NCBI GenBank assembly: GCA_003008705.1
Contig: PDUO01000003.1
Location: forward strand, 435,891 to 499,890
Length of the DNA stretch: 64,000 nucleotides
From: Pezicula radicicola
Lineage: Eukaryota > Ascomycota > Leotiomycetes > Helotiales > Dermateaceae
Direction: 5' to 3'
Under the pieces are notes generated by a model. It had not been told where the DNA came from and searched no databases. It saw nothing but the letters and a program-made list of their open reading frames with translations. This document shows positions 1-11,387 of this stretch, piece after piece. Numbering within the stretch: the first letter of the stretch is position 1; each line of letters starts with the position of its first letter. The position numbers and the translations under genes are program-made.

Positions 1-279
1 AAGGTTGTTGGATATTGGTTTTTGATCGTTCTTCTTCTTGTTGACTGGAGCAGCCTCGTTTTGGGTGCTCTCATCCTCGTCGTCATCCGCAGTAAGATCG
101 ATTACGATTGGTGTCTTCTTTGCTGAGGTTGCCATGTTTTCCTTCTGCCTTTCTGGGGTCGTCTTGTCTTTTACCGCGCTATTGTGCGCCGGTTGCGGCA
201 TTGACTCATTTGATGGCAAGGGCGCTTCGGAATCAACTGGTCTGGATGTGGGGTCAGTAGTTGAAAATACTTCTTTATG
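1..279 (-). CDS. Partial acidic, low-complexity protein (left-edge truncated)
   Basis: An open minus-strand frame runs from about 279 off the left edge. The first in-frame ATG is at 201 and a later one at 135. The product is hydrophilic and Ser/Pro/Lys-rich, with the stretch PIVIDLTADDDEDE. A hydrophobic VIDLT followed by a run of Asp/Glu is the classic layout of a SUMO-interacting motif. The nearby genes at 12678-14611 and 16172-19088 also carry a hydrophobic-acidic patch (EVIFID; VVISLFSDDEDDE), so this may be the N-terminal half of another member of that family. The 5' end is unclear: a second open frame continues upstream (282-336) one base out of phase, which could mean an unrecognised intron or a frameshift. 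Function unknown; family membership is inference from composition and motif only. Confidence 0.4.
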
Positions 280-999
280 TCAAGAGGATGTTCACAAACC
301 TGTTCTGCTCGTTGGAATCCATTTTCGGGTTCTTCTGAGACAAGTGTTTGTAGAAATCGCCTTGGAGCGAATTAAATGGAATAGGGTGGAGGTGGCGTGG
401 TGCTGAATAACTTGAGGACCGCCCTTTGAAATTCTATCCTCAGTGAGTATTTTCCTGAGTGAATTGATGATGACTGTTGACGGTGATATTGAGTAGGCAG
501 AAAGCTTGCTAATATAGATGAGCAGAGCTAAAGACTTTACAAGAACAACGAATTCAGTGTTGAAAGGAACATTTTATAAACTGTTAGTTCTATGAGAGTG
601 ATAAAAGATGAAAGTTAAAGGTAGAATGCTAGGAGATAGGAAGGAGCATTGAGTCAAAAACCTGTGACTGTCTGGTGCCTCCCTTGCGACTCCTAGCTAG
701 CTTCAGAACTAAAACTTTGACAAATGTTATGGACACTCAATCAAGGTTTCATTCTTTTACTTTATACAAGCTCATCGGCTTAACGGTTTCCATTGTCCCC
801 AATTACACTTCAAGCGGAAGAAGCCGGGCAGAATGAAACCCAAAATTCAGCTCGCCTATTTCCAAGGTGATATTCACAATTCAAATAGTGCTTGTAGGAA
901 TGCACGTTGCACTAAGAGCTACGACTGGAATGTAGTGGTTGGGCGAGGAAGAAGCATAGTATTGGATACTTTTCCCATGCTACTATTTAGAGATGATGA

Positions 1000-1015
1000 C
1001 TCGCTAATAAGCGAG
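1000..1015. repeat. Short inverted repeat CTCGCT/AGCGAG
   Basis: Six-base arms with a 4-base spacer. It contains the octamer TAAGCGAG, which recurs through the non-coding DNA of this window. Confidence 0.5.
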
Positions 1016-1614
1016 GAGAACGACATGCTTTACGAGGATGAGTCTATGAATTGCTTGATTTTATAATACCTTCATTCAATACTACTGTAAAAATTATGTT
1101 AAGTAAGTTGTTCAAGGTAAGTCAGTTGCTCGAGAATGAATGAGTTACGGTCCGACGAAATCGCCAATCGCCAAATTGACTGACTCGGTAGTACCACATT
1201 AAACAACGATTTGCCATCTCATTAACTTTTTCCACTTGGAATTAATTGAGAAGCAGCTGTTAAATCGTTCTCTGTAATAAACCTGCAACTAAAAGATAAT
1301 TCTCCAGAGAATTCTTCCAATTCAATAGAAACTTGAATTTACGAAGCACTTAGTGTTTTAGCAAAAGGCAGTTGTTAAATACAATGATTGAAATCAAGCT
1401 GCAGCTAGTCAGGATGTGGCAGAACTTTTAATCAAGCTCTCGAAGAAAGTACATGCCCCAAGGTTGTCGAAGATGATAATCATAACGGAATATAAATAGA
1501 ATAAAACTATCTTCGCTGATCAAGCAGGGCTGTTCGAGACTACTATTAGAAAGAAGTAAAGCATCAAAAAGCGTCCGGTTTTATATAAGTGATGAGATTG
1601 GTTAGATTATTGAA

Positions 1615-1673
1615 ACAAGTCAGTTACCCAAGTCAAGTCAGTTACCCAAGTCAAGTCAGTCACTCAAGTCAAA
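1615..1673 (+). repeat. 18-bp tandem repeat, about 3 units
   Basis: The unit reads CAAGTCAAGTCAGTTACC and is repeated about three times, the last copy diverged. It lies roughly 180 bp upstream of the start codon at 1857. The repeat at 12404-12550, read on the minus strand, has a unit CAAATCAAGTAGGCTACT that matches at 13 of 18 positions, so the two arrays appear related. Confidence 0.75.
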
Positions 1674-1856
1674 TGAATTACTAGTTAAGTCAGCTGGTCC
1701 TATTAGCACGAGCTCACCTTCAAATTACCAAAAGGGGAAATTTTTATCCGGTGGTGAATGGGCTCTGGTGAATGGGCTCTGGCGAGGTAAATAAATCCTT
1801 CCTCGCGCGACCTCAACTTCTTTCCCTCTCCATCGCGCAACTCTCCACAATCATTC

Positions 1857-3692
1857 ATGGCATCAACACAAACTGATGCCACAATGGCAAACGAAGACGG
1901 CAAAGAAGCTATTGAACGCTTTATGCATTGGTGCTACCATGACCTTTTTCCACACTTGCAAAAGGATGCAGAAATGCCCCAAAATATCGTTCTTCACGAG
2001 GAACTAGTGAGCCATTTGGCGCACACTCAGAAGATGCTTGGAGACAGTGCAGGACACTTGGATCATGAACGAAAAGTCGCATTGCTCAGTAAGTCTCGCA
2101 GAGCCATCTCATTTTCATCTCACCTTCCACATCTGTTGCGAGCTTGTGGCCATCCCAGCCTGGATAGGCTGGCCCTCAAAAGCATTGCGCTAATGCTTTC
2201 TCAGAAAAAGACGTGTCGATCGCAGAGCTGGAGAAACAAGTGGGTTTTGCTACAACCGATGCCATTCATACGGAGACCAGCCATGCTGTTACCACCATTC
2301 CGTCTTCGTCTTCGTCTTCTTCCGACAGACATCCATCTGCTTCTGAAGATCCTAAACTTAGCAAGGTCACCTCCGTCGAACATGCAGAGAACCGCCAAGA
2401 GGGCAATACGACAGCCTTCGCGACTGAGGCACAGAACCTTGCTAAAGTCCAAACACTCATCCCGGCGCAAGACTCCTACAACTCAACTCCATTGATATCT
2501 GACAACGGAAATACTCGTGCAGAGCAAAAGAGAGATACTGCACCTCCTCAAAGCGAGACTGCAAAGCCTATCACAAGTCCTGCCGTCACTAATGGAGCAA
2601 GTGAGAGCGATGTACAAGCTACTAGTGTTCCTACGGTTATCCATGCAGATAATTCAACAGCTGGTATCCCCTCCACCGCTGTCACAGACACTTCCCGCCA
2701 AGTCAAGCGCAAAGCTTCGGCAGAGCTAGCGAATGAACGAGGTCCCAGTAAGCCTAACTGGCAGGAGAAGGGTTGGGATGATAAAGGAAAAGAAGGACAG
2801 CTTTCACTAGGAGTTTGGCCTGGACCGCCCCCGAAATGTCCCTACATGCCAGATGGTACTCTCAATCGGGAATATCTTCCAGCATGGAGCGCATATAATG
2901 AAGACATAGTAAGGTACAAAGTGGAGGAGGGACGATTGGTGTCACGAACACGCACTGAAGTCTCGCATTTCAAACATGAGCTGGACAAGAGACTCAAAAC
3001 CAATTTTGCAGGCACCCAGATGCAGTAAGTCTCTACCCTCATTACGCCTCTACCCCAAATCTGGACACAATATCTTGAGACTAACACTGCTTCCTTCTAG
3101 TTACATCATTGACCCTTACTACCGCCTTCCCGGTATGAAGGTGGTTCTTTTAAAAAGTCATGAACAAGGTGTTGATAATGGCAAAGTTGATTTGGACCTC
3201 TTGCAGTCTTTCCGCTTTTCTGAATCCTTGGAAATCGCAGATTATTCCGGACTTCTGGCTATGATAGCAAGACAAAAAGCCAAGCCTCTAGATTCAGCAT
3301 CCCTGCGGGACCAGGATGACAAGTTCATGTATGACCCAGAATGGACACTCAAAGCCAAGACCCATATGCCAGACTGCACAAAGGTGCTATACTGGTTCAA
3401 CATCTGGCACGACCTCAAGCAGTGGACGCGTAGAGATAGATACCCACGTATGTCGAAGAAGAACTATTTGGATGGTTGGAACTATTTCGCATTTCTTTTC
3501 TACTGGATTAAAGATGGCCAACTCCCAGGTATCTTTGGGGGGGAGGAGCAGAGAAGGGATATTCTTGAATTTGCAGATTTCATCAAGGCCCCACGAGAGT
3601 TCGAAGTGGCTGTACAAAGTTACCAGTTTCCAAAGAGATATGGCCGTCACTTCCGTAGAGTTCGTGGAAATGGCGGATCCGCGTGGCTTTAG
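1857..3692 (+). CDS. Unrecognised 547-aa protein, intact member of local gene family
   Basis: Three exons, 1857-2088, 2205-3024 and 3101-3692, join in frame to 547 aa. Both introns have GTAAGT donors and pyrimidine-rich acceptors. The N-terminus (about residues 1-80) is helical and charged. Residues about 90-230 are Ser/Thr-rich and low-complexity, and the C-terminal half is ordered. That half shares a core with the gene at 12678-14611: a YDP motif (FMYDPEWT here, CLYDPWLT there), then KVLYW versus KVIFW, then GWN/VWN, a WIKDG-type segment, and LEFADF versus YTFAEF before the end. Unlike the decayed copy at 16172-19088, no CCHC zinc knuckle is seen. I do not recognise the family; nothing indicates an enzyme or a membrane protein. 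The Lys/Arg-rich tail would fit a nuclear protein, but that is inference. Confidence 0.8.
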
Positions 3693-4025
3693 GATGTAGA
3701 TGGATAGATGTAGAGTAGAAGAAGGTGTGTTGCCTGCGAGGTGACTTGCCCATACTAAATCAGTGAGCTCAGCTAGATAATTTACTAAACTCCTACATGG
3801 CTGTCCCTTAAGGCATCTAGATATTGGACACTCGTATATAAGGGGCTCAAATCGCCTTCGTGCCTAGTATAACTCCTAAAGTTGAAACCGAAAATCCCAT
3901 CCACAGTACTTAAGGCAGACAAATTGTATTACTGCCAATTCATCCATCTTTAATCAAGATACTAGTAGAACTTGTTGTTAAGTGGGTTAAAACTGCATTC
4001 TCTCCCTTGATCAAACCAAAGGTGT

Positions 4026-4357
4026 GGGTCGCTAGTTCCCATTAAGCGAGCTGGGAGCCGAAAAAAAAGAGGCCCCCCCAAAAAGGCTAAAAAGGCCAAA
4101 AAGGCCAAAAAAAAAAACCATGTAACCCTCGTCTCCAATAGGAGGGGACTGTCGTAACCGGTCGTAACCGTCGCTTGGGTAGACAACTCTCGATGCAGCA
4201 TGTGCAGCCAACCCTCGTCTCCAATAGGAGGGGATCGCCGTAACCGGTCGTAACCATCGCTTGGGTAGGCGGCTCTCGTGGCTTACCACTCCGCCAAAGC
4301 GGAAGTGGTTACATTGGAACTCTTCATTAAGTCAATTTATAAAGCAAGCTCATCTAG
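4026..4357 (-). repeat. Dispersed short repeat, copy 1
   Basis: About 330 bp beginning near GGTCGCTAGTT and ending near CATCTAGCGAG, so the ends form a short inverted repeat (CGCTAG/CTAGCG). Inside are an A/C-rich stretch and two direct copies of a roughly 85-bp unit containing CTCGTCTCCAATAGGAGGGG and CGCTTGGGTAG. A second copy lies at 4788-5147. There is no coding capacity, so it could be a MITE- or SINE-like non-autonomous element. Boundaries are approximate. Confidence 0.65.
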
Positions 4358-4787
4358 CGAGTTGTGCCGCTACTTAGGTAGCGCTAAACTTGACATGTGA
4401 CTTCCGCTTAGCTAAATAGGTACGATTTGACAAATCTAGTGAATGATATCGACTTCAAAAAATAGATTTAATGGAATTATAAAACAAGTTAGTTGCCTAA
4501 AATAGGTAGATCATTGAAGCAACTCAAGTCACTTAATTCAAAGGTATGATTACGCTCTTACGTGACTGTCACCTAAAGTCTCTGTTATGTAGCAAGGACA
4601 ATAATAATTTTCCCTACCAAGTGCTTAGTAGAACTCCGAACTTTCCTACAATTTAAACCCAAAACCACGTCTGTACTACGGAGGCACATCACAACACAAC
4701 TAAGAAATCTCTGGTTAGCACACTGTAAGGGAAGGTCAAGTCTCAGCGCAGAGTAAGTTTAGGTTGCTGGCGAAACCTCCTGTCATT

Positions 4788-5147
4788 AGTTGGTCGCTAG
4801 TTTATATCAAGCGAGCGAGAAGCCAGCCAGCCCAAATTAAAAAATATGAGAAACAAAAATATGAGAAGCGGTTTTGGGCCTCCCTCTAAGGTAAAAAAAA
4901 CACAAAAAAAAAACCATGTAACACTCGTCTCCAATAGGAAGGGACCACCTAACCAGTTGTAATAACCTTCGCTTGGGTAGGCAGCTCTCGAATGCAGCAT
5001 GTGCAGCCATCCCTCATCTATCACTCTCCCTTCCCTCAAGATGGGACCACCTAACCGGTTGCAATAACCTTCGCGTGGGTAGGCAACTCTTGTGGCTACG
5101 TTGGGACTTCTCATCAAGTCAAATTATAAGGAAGGCCAGTTAGCGTG
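4788..5147 (-). repeat. Dispersed short repeat, copy 2
   Basis: Same order of parts as the copy at 4026-4357: GGTCGCTAGTT start, AAGCGAGCG, an A-rich tract, ACCATGTAAC, two diverged internal units (TCTCCAATAGGA; CGCTTGGGTAGGC), and an end near GTTAGCG. The copies differ by many substitutions and small indels, so the duplication is old. Confidence 0.65.
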
Positions 5148-6141
5148 GCGTAGAAGACCTCGACTTTTCTGGTAGATATAACCCGCATCTTTGCTTCAAC
5201 GCCATAGCCCTTCAAGCTCGACGAACTTCCAGGCGAGCAGCGCATGCGTTCGTTGCGAAATAAAGCACAAATCAGCAACGCGCCTGACGACCGCAAGCGC
5301 TCAGCGGTAACGGCACTACATCTTCCCAAAGCGTAGTCACCAATAAATACAACGACGACTACCCTCGTCCCGCTCGGAATTTTCAACAACAGCCTAACTT
5401 TTTAAGGGCCAGGCACATAAAGAGGCGCAGTATGCAGAGTGAAAAATCGACAACAGCGAGAGAAGAACGCAGATACACAACGAACGCATCAAGGATTGTT
5501 CGGAGCCTGTTGCCATAGGCAGGACGCAGGTTACAAAGCCAGCATTTATTAATCGTAACCCAAAGCGCAAAGGAACTATGCTCCTCGGCTGCAGGAAGAC
5601 ACAGCTAACTCGGGTCCTTTACCTCCAGGACATACCCCCAATCCCAGCTACGAATAGTTTGCCCTTCTAAACTGCGAATCCAAAAGCCTGCGCTCTCGCA
5701 GCCCACCAACGGGACAACACGCTGGCGATGCAATACAGCTTTCAAGGAAAGGGCAGCACAGAATATACCTCAACTTTAAATTTGTTCACCGTAGCGTCGG
5801 AACAATTCTGTCACGCATGCTACATATATGGAGATTTGGCGATGCCTTCTGCAGACTCTTGACTGCAAAGCGAATGACCCCGATATCATTCTCAATAAAG
5901 AACCGGTGCAAGGGCGACTAGACTGGGTCATAGAGCAAGGCTTGTGACATATAGCCCTCAAACGATCTGCATAAGTGACACACGTGAAGACTAATTGTGG
6001 TCAAGGTTGCGATTGAGATTGATTCCTCTGTAATCTTGCCCACATATTTCCTGCAAGAGTTACGACACCTCAATTAAAGATCGCACACAATACGGAACGG
6101 GCCATGGTAACTTCTATATATTGATTTTAGCCAACCCCTAT

Positions 6142-7168
6142 CTAAGGAAGATAACGCTTATTGCTTTTCTTGTTCACCCTCATATACACAGCTACACAGC
6201 CCATTATAACAGCAAAGAATAGGCCTTTTTGCAAAATAGTGAATCCATCCTCGCTCTCGGTTTCCTCCAAATCCTCAATGGCAGCTGGAGTCTCGTCTTC
6301 GGGCTCAGTGGCAACTGGCTCAGAGATCTTAGGGGTCTCTGGCTCAGCCACAGCTGGCACCTCCTCCGGTTCCTCCATTCCCGGTTGGAATTCGGCGATT
6401 CCGTACTGAGCTTCTATTTGTGTAAAACCACCCAGTCAGAAAGGTTCCTTCGTATTGGAAGGGATAATAGGGATTGGAAGAACCTTTATAGCTCCACGTG
6501 GATACCTTCTTCTGGGACAGGAAGCTCTCCACTCTTGGAGATCTTTACTGTCTTGATAGGCTTGTCTCCTGGTGCTTTTGGCACATTCTCGATAGCCTCG
6601 ACGACCTCGTACCCCTCAAGAACCTCGCCAAATACAACGTGTCTGCCATCGAGATGGCCTGGGGTGGAGGTGGTGATGAAGAATTGGGAACCATTGGTGT
6701 CCTTTCCGGCGTTGGCCATGCTGAGGAGACCCTTCTTGGAGTGCTTGAGCTTGAAGTTCTCGTCGGCAAACTTGTTTCCGTAGACTAATTGACAGTCAGG
6801 ATGATTCTTTATACCTGCGAGTTAATATACGTACTTGACTTGCCACCAGTTCCATCACCCTTGGTGAAATCACCTCCCTGGATCATGAAGTTCTTGATGA
6901 CACGGTGGAAGGTAGAGCCCTCGTAACCACCAATATCAGGCTTCTCGCCAGTAGCCAAAACACGGAAGTTCTCGACAGTCTTTGGGACGGTCTTGCCGTA
7001 AAGACCCATTACAATGCGTCCTAGGTTCTCATCTCCATGCATGACATCGAAGTAGACCTTGTGGGTGATCTTTGGTCCTTTAACTGCTTCAGCAGTCTTG
7101 GCCATAAAAAGGAAAGTGACGGTGAGGATAAGTAGTGCGGACACTACGATTCTTTGAAGGTTGAACAT
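6142..7168 (-). CDS. cypB: Secretory-pathway cyclophilin B (peptidyl-prolyl isomerase)
   Basis: Three exons, 6835-7168, 6506-6784 and 6142-6413, give 294 aa. ATG at 7168 starts a hydrophobic signal sequence (residues about 6-28). The cyclophilin domain follows, with [16 protein letters not shown] (catalytic Arg89) and GSQFFITT. It should isomerise X-Pro bonds of proteins folding in the ER. The site of human CypA Trp121 is His here ([11 protein letters not shown], His155). The fully spliced form adds an acidic Pro/Glu-rich spacer, a C-terminal membrane segment ([13 protein letters not shown]) and a basic tail. If the 92-bp intron 6414-6505 is retained, translation stops at 6486 and the 210-aa product ends in HVEL, an HDEL-like ER-retrieval signal. 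It is divergent from the uS13 gene, with 254 bp between start codons. Confidence 0.92.
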
Positions 7169-7422
7169 CTCGGATGTCAATTGAGGATTTTGTCGAACGT
7201 TGTAGTGTTGGACAATGGCCTCGAGAAGGAACGAGGGAACAAGGGATCAAGAGGGGAGCTGACGAGGGCAGCTGTTTCGGATAGGTGTTCGATTAAGGTA
7301 TGCGCTAAATCACGTGTACGGTCCGTGCTAGTATTGGCGGCGCGGATTTCGAGATCGCGAATAGCCTCACTTGAGATGAGATCAAGCTCCGTACAAGCCA
7401 CGACAGCTATTCCTCCAGCACA
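7169..7422. promoter_or_regulatory. Shared divergent promoter region
   Basis: The 254 bp between the start codons of the cyclophilin (minus) and mitochondrial uS13 (plus) must hold both promoters and 5' UTRs. I see no clear TATA box or named operator. Confidence 0.5.
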
Positions 7423-7976
7423 ATGGTATGCTCAATTGAAACCGAGGCCTCTTCTGAGATGTAAATAATGAGATCAGTGCTGACAGCGTTGCAAAGGTCT
7501 TCATATTAGGGTTCAACTTCCCCGAGCAGCGTTTGCTCAAGGTACGACTCCAGCAGACTGCCATTTTAGCTATGCATGTCATAAGGAACCTCTCCTAATC
7601 TCTACAACAGAAATCTCTCGAAACGATTTATGGCATAGGCCATCAGCGCTCATCTCGCCTCATGGCAAAGTTCTCGATCCACCCGGCCGCAAAGGTCGGC
7701 TCCCTGCCTGCAAAGACAGTGACCGCACTCACGGCTGAGCTCTCTAATATGACCATCGAGACGGAAGCTATCAGGAAACTGCAGGAAAATATCACACGAC
7801 TGAGAGATATGGGTAGTTATAGGGGAAGACGGCATGCTATGGGTCTGCCTGTGCGAGGTCAGAACACAAGGGGTGCGCTGGTAGGTTTATGCTGAGGCTT
7901 TGCGGCTTTGAGCTAGGCTAACATATGCTAGAACGCGACAACGAGAAAGCTCAACAAAGTTTTGAGACAGGGATAG
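7423..7976 (+). CDS. SWS2: Mitochondrial small-subunit ribosomal protein uS13m
   Basis: Four exons: 7423-7425 (the ATG alone), 7497-7541, 7611-7880 and 7932-7976, giving 120 aa, the usual size of fungal mitochondrial uS13. The protein starts MVFILG. It carries the helix-hairpin KSLETIYGIGH near residue 20 and the diagnostic YRGRRHAMGLPVRGQNTR near the C-terminus, which contacts 16S rRNA in the small-subunit head. The first coding exon is just the start codon, followed directly by a GTATGC donor. The last intron (GTAGGT...GCTAAC...CTAG) leads to the basic tail TTRKLNKVLRQG. The exact 3' splice choice is the least certain part. Confidence 0.88.
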
Positions 7977-9422
7977 ATGTATGGCTAGTAGGATGCGACA
8001 ACTGTATAAAAGGGCAGGCATTGTTGGCGTTAAAGAGTGGCATTTTCGGGATATGTAAGATCGCTCACTTACGCAAGCAGAGACATTACCAAGGTTTCAG
8101 CAAGACTATGGGGTTCTTATTCGAAGACATGTGGATTGAATCACCTTCCAAGCTACGGAGATGAGAAATATGGGATGAAGTACATCGCTCTGAGAGCTCA
8201 TAGAGGCCATGACCAACAAATCGTTGAGTGCTTATATCTCGGGATGAAACGTCTTCCTTCTCCGGCGGATCGAAATCTATTCGTGCAAATGATGATAGTG
8301 TTTTCTTCCACAATCGCAAGCTAGCTGAGAGATCCAAACTCGGACTACTATGGCTATTTTCCTGTACATGAAGTTATCTCTAAAATGCCCATCAATCAAT
8401 TCAAGTGGACAGAATCTAATATACTTGTTCCGTTTTGTGTCACCACACTCCACCAAAGCCACGGAGATCACCCAAAGCCCTTGTGTACGAGAAGTGGAGA
8501 ATTGAAGTTCTACCTTCTCTAAAATCTCACTACCATTACCATGATCATGAGTTTCACAACCAATACTACGTACGTCTTCTTGCCAAACAGGTTCATGTCT
8601 ATGCCGCTGCATCACGTACACTGTCAGCGGATAACCTAGCAATCACACAATCTACCATTGCTCAACTGTGCCAAAATATTAGGTTCTGCATTCCTAACCA
8701 AAAACCATTACGCTAAGTCGGTATACCTCGTTATGCCCTAGGTCTTCTCCGCCAAGGCCTAATAATTGGCAGGTAATTGGGAAAGGAACCTCAAATTACC
8801 TCCGGACAAGACAAACTGGAGAGTTATAGATATGCCAATTTTCTAAGTGGAATTCTTGTCTTAGGACAGATTTGTGGGGAACGTGGTAGCCCCTTGTTTT
8901 AGCTTCTGTGTTCTGAATGTGTGGAGCCGGGCAATTGGAGAGGTCTTTTGGTGGAATGTGTAGATTGGGAGGGGTGGAAATGGCGGCTTGGAGGCTGGAG
9001 TGTGAGATTCTCTGGTAGTGCGTTGAGTTGGAGATTGAGGAAACTTTCGAGGTTATTCCTGGCATTCAAGGCCAAAAGACCCGTGAGTAAGCTGGCTATT
9101 TTGGAGAATCAATCCTGCTTTCATGTGCTTTAAGATGCTCTCATACAAAACACCGTTTTTATCTCCGCATTTGGAGGTATTGGGGCGCATTTCAGGAAGC
9201 AGTCACAGTAAACCGAATGCACTCAAGTAGTGGAAAGGTGCTTGCCAATGATGAGTTGAGCTTTGTAAGAGCAAGAATTTCGTCAACAGGCCAGGCCAAG
9301 CCTCTAGCGCCATTCCTGATATCCCCAGAGAACGAGAGCCTTCAAGTATCCCCAATCACTAGAACCATAGGCCAAGGCAATAGCTAGGCGACTAGCAGTA
9401 CCATCTCACCAACAAAAATGGT
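7977..9422. other. Intergenic, nothing recognised
   Basis: Several ORFs of 70-120 codons on both strands overlap one another and show no domain, splice structure or biased composition. No repeat seen. Confidence 0.5.
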
Positions 9423-9924
9423 TTACTTCTTTCCATTCTCTTCTCTCAAACTTATTTCCTCCAGCGCGTTCAGGGACTCGACATCTTGACCAGATGGGGC
9501 TGCGGCGCTTGTTTCGTTTCCTTTCTTCCCTGATTGAAGAATGGCTTTATATCGTTCTGCCTCCTGCTCAAAATATTGTATAAGGGAATTGACATCGTCG
9601 CAGCTGGAAAAGTCAGTCAGTATCTTTATTAAATGAGTATAGTATCAGTCTTAGACGACCACGAAAGCTGGGGATACGATAATAATCGCGCCGCGTGGGT
9701 AACATGGTAGGAAGGTGCTGCTGAAAAATCCTGTACTTGGCTTACCTTTCAATTTTATTGCCCATCTTTTGAATCTGACCAAGTAGAATGCTCACACATT
9801 TCTCAAACTCGCCTGGCTGATCCTTAAGCTCGTCGCGCCATTCGTCCATTCTTTTCGTGGAATCTCTTTCAAAAGCCATCGCCGAACTCTGCGAAGATCG
9901 TTTCGAGAGAGGGCTCCGTCTCAT
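9423..9924 (-). CDS. Small acidic helical protein, unrecognised
   Basis: Two exons, 9746-9924 and 9423-9603, with a canonical 142-bp intron (GTAAGC...TTTTCCAG), give 119 aa. An internal ATG at 9879 would give 104 aa. The protein is highly charged and predicted helical (MDEWRDELKDQPGEFEKC, then LIQYFEQEAERYKAIL), with no membrane segment. It resembles small coiled-coil subunits, but I cannot name it. An upstream ATG at 9943 in a good context opens a different frame coding for 24 residues (MAEAPPDETEPSLETIFAEF...) that stops just past the 9879 ATG. This peptide also looks protein-like, so either it is an overlapping upstream ORF or a one-base indel separates the true N-terminus from the body. 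Confidence 0.55.
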
Positions 9925-10611
9925 CAGGTGGTGCTTCTGCCATTTTGCTGATGCTCGCGATGAGTGGTTGGTGATTTGATTGAGTTGAGATTGGGAAGAA
10001 TGTTAGCAACGCAAATGTTCCATGGTGAAAGAATTTGAAGGACACAGCAATAAGAAATGGATGGATGAGGAAGAAGGCTGGATTGTGGTGCGCGAGGCAA
10101 ATGTTGCCATCGAAGCAGCAGGCTAAGATGTTGGTTACGGCTCAGCTTTAGCAGAGCAGAAAGTGGTTGCACTTCAGGCAGTGCAAATAATGCTAAGTAC
10201 TTGCTGTGTTATGAAAATGATGTCCTTTAAGTTGATGAAACCCGGTAGGTCATGCTACCATTCTCTTTTCAACAGATAAGCCACCTATACGAAACTCTCT
10301 TTAAGCTTCAAGCTTCAACTCGACCCTTTGTTGTCCAATTTGCTACATGTCCGACACGTGAATATTATTGCCTATTAGCATACATAAATCAAGCACGATC
10401 TGCGGCGGAAATTTGTGAATTGCATTTCTGCTCGTATCAGGTAAACGGCACAACTTTTCTCTAATGATTTTAATATTCGTATGGCGCAATGCAACACTTC
10501 GACGTATTTAGCAAATTAGAGGTCTTCGTTTTCTTTTTGGCTGCATGATAACCGGGTATTTATGTAAGCACTGATGTCTGTGTCAAGGGGGAAGCAGAAG
10601 TAAAAAAAGTC

Positions 10612-11190
10612 AAGTTGTAGTTGTTGTTATTGCCTCGCTTAGCCTCGCCATCCAAATAGCAAGGCTAGCAAGGCTGGGCGGTACGCGATCGGAGGCTAGG
10701 GTTAAATATTTAAATAAGCAAAAGGCTTTTAACAAACGTGGCAAACACAACAAACATATTAACTTTATCATTGTTATCAAATAAGTCCACGTATTATTAC
10801 TATCTATCTGTTGGGGTTGGCTTTGGGGTAAAGGATTTGTTAGTTTCAATTAGTCAGTACTTGGGGAACTACATTCAACATGTCTTAGTAGCCAGTTCTT
10901 AGTCCAATTGAAACTACATCTCCTTGGTTGGACGGATGTAACTTAGACTGTATAACTCGCCGCCCCCACGGACCGCTGCGTGGTTGCACCACCCTGAATT
11001 CTGTCTCACTATTTTTTTTTCTCCTCTCTGGTTGGGGGGTGGGCGTGGGCGGAGGTTTCTTTTTTTCTTTTTTTTGGAGCTTTTGGGCTTTTTTTTAAGA
11101 CCTTCCGATTCCTTTCCCCTTTTGGAAAATTTGCCCACATTCATATCGCCAAGTCTCAGATATTTAGACAAAGCAGCGCGAAGTGACCTT
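10612..11190. repeat. Degenerate repeat, copy 1
   Basis: Shares ordered blocks with 11388-12030: TAGTTGTTGTTA, TTGCTTAGCCTC-like, AACAAACGTGGCAAACAC, GGGGTTGG, TTGGGGAACTACATTCAAC, ATGTCTTAGTAGCC, GGTTGGACGGA, a C-rich block and a long T-run. It looks like a tandem or paired insertion of a non-coding element. Boundaries are approximate. Confidence 0.6.
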
Positions 11191-11387
11191 TAGTGTCCAT
11201 TTCGTTGAAACTCCAGCAGGTAGACTCTATTGTCCCGCTCACACTTATCTAGAGGACCTCGCCAATGCAATCTATACAAGTTTTCGCAATAGACCATGCT
11301 TGTAAACACTGTTTTTTGTAACATAATAACTAGCTGTCTATTTAAGCAATATTCTGTTTTAAAAGCAAAGCTAGGACAAGGACCCAA

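Larger units (their letters stand above)
280..1856. other. Gene-poor AT-rich intergenic DNA
   Basis: No supported gene. A 77-codon plus-strand ORF at 833-1066 has no recognisable features. The stretch holds a short inverted repeat at 1000-1015 (CTCGCT-AATA-AGCGAG) and an 18-bp tandem repeat at 1615-1673, described separately. Confidence 0.6.
3693..6141. other. Gene-free stretch with two repeat copies
   Basis: No credible gene. It contains the two copies of a short dispersed repeat (4026-4357 and 4788-5147). From 5150 to 6141 I see no gene, RNA or repeat; minus-strand ORFs of 61-106 codons there look random. Confidence 0.55.

Noticed and set aside
833..1066. 77-codon ORF
   Set aside because: No domain, splice structure or family resemblance; lies in AT-rich intergenic DNA.
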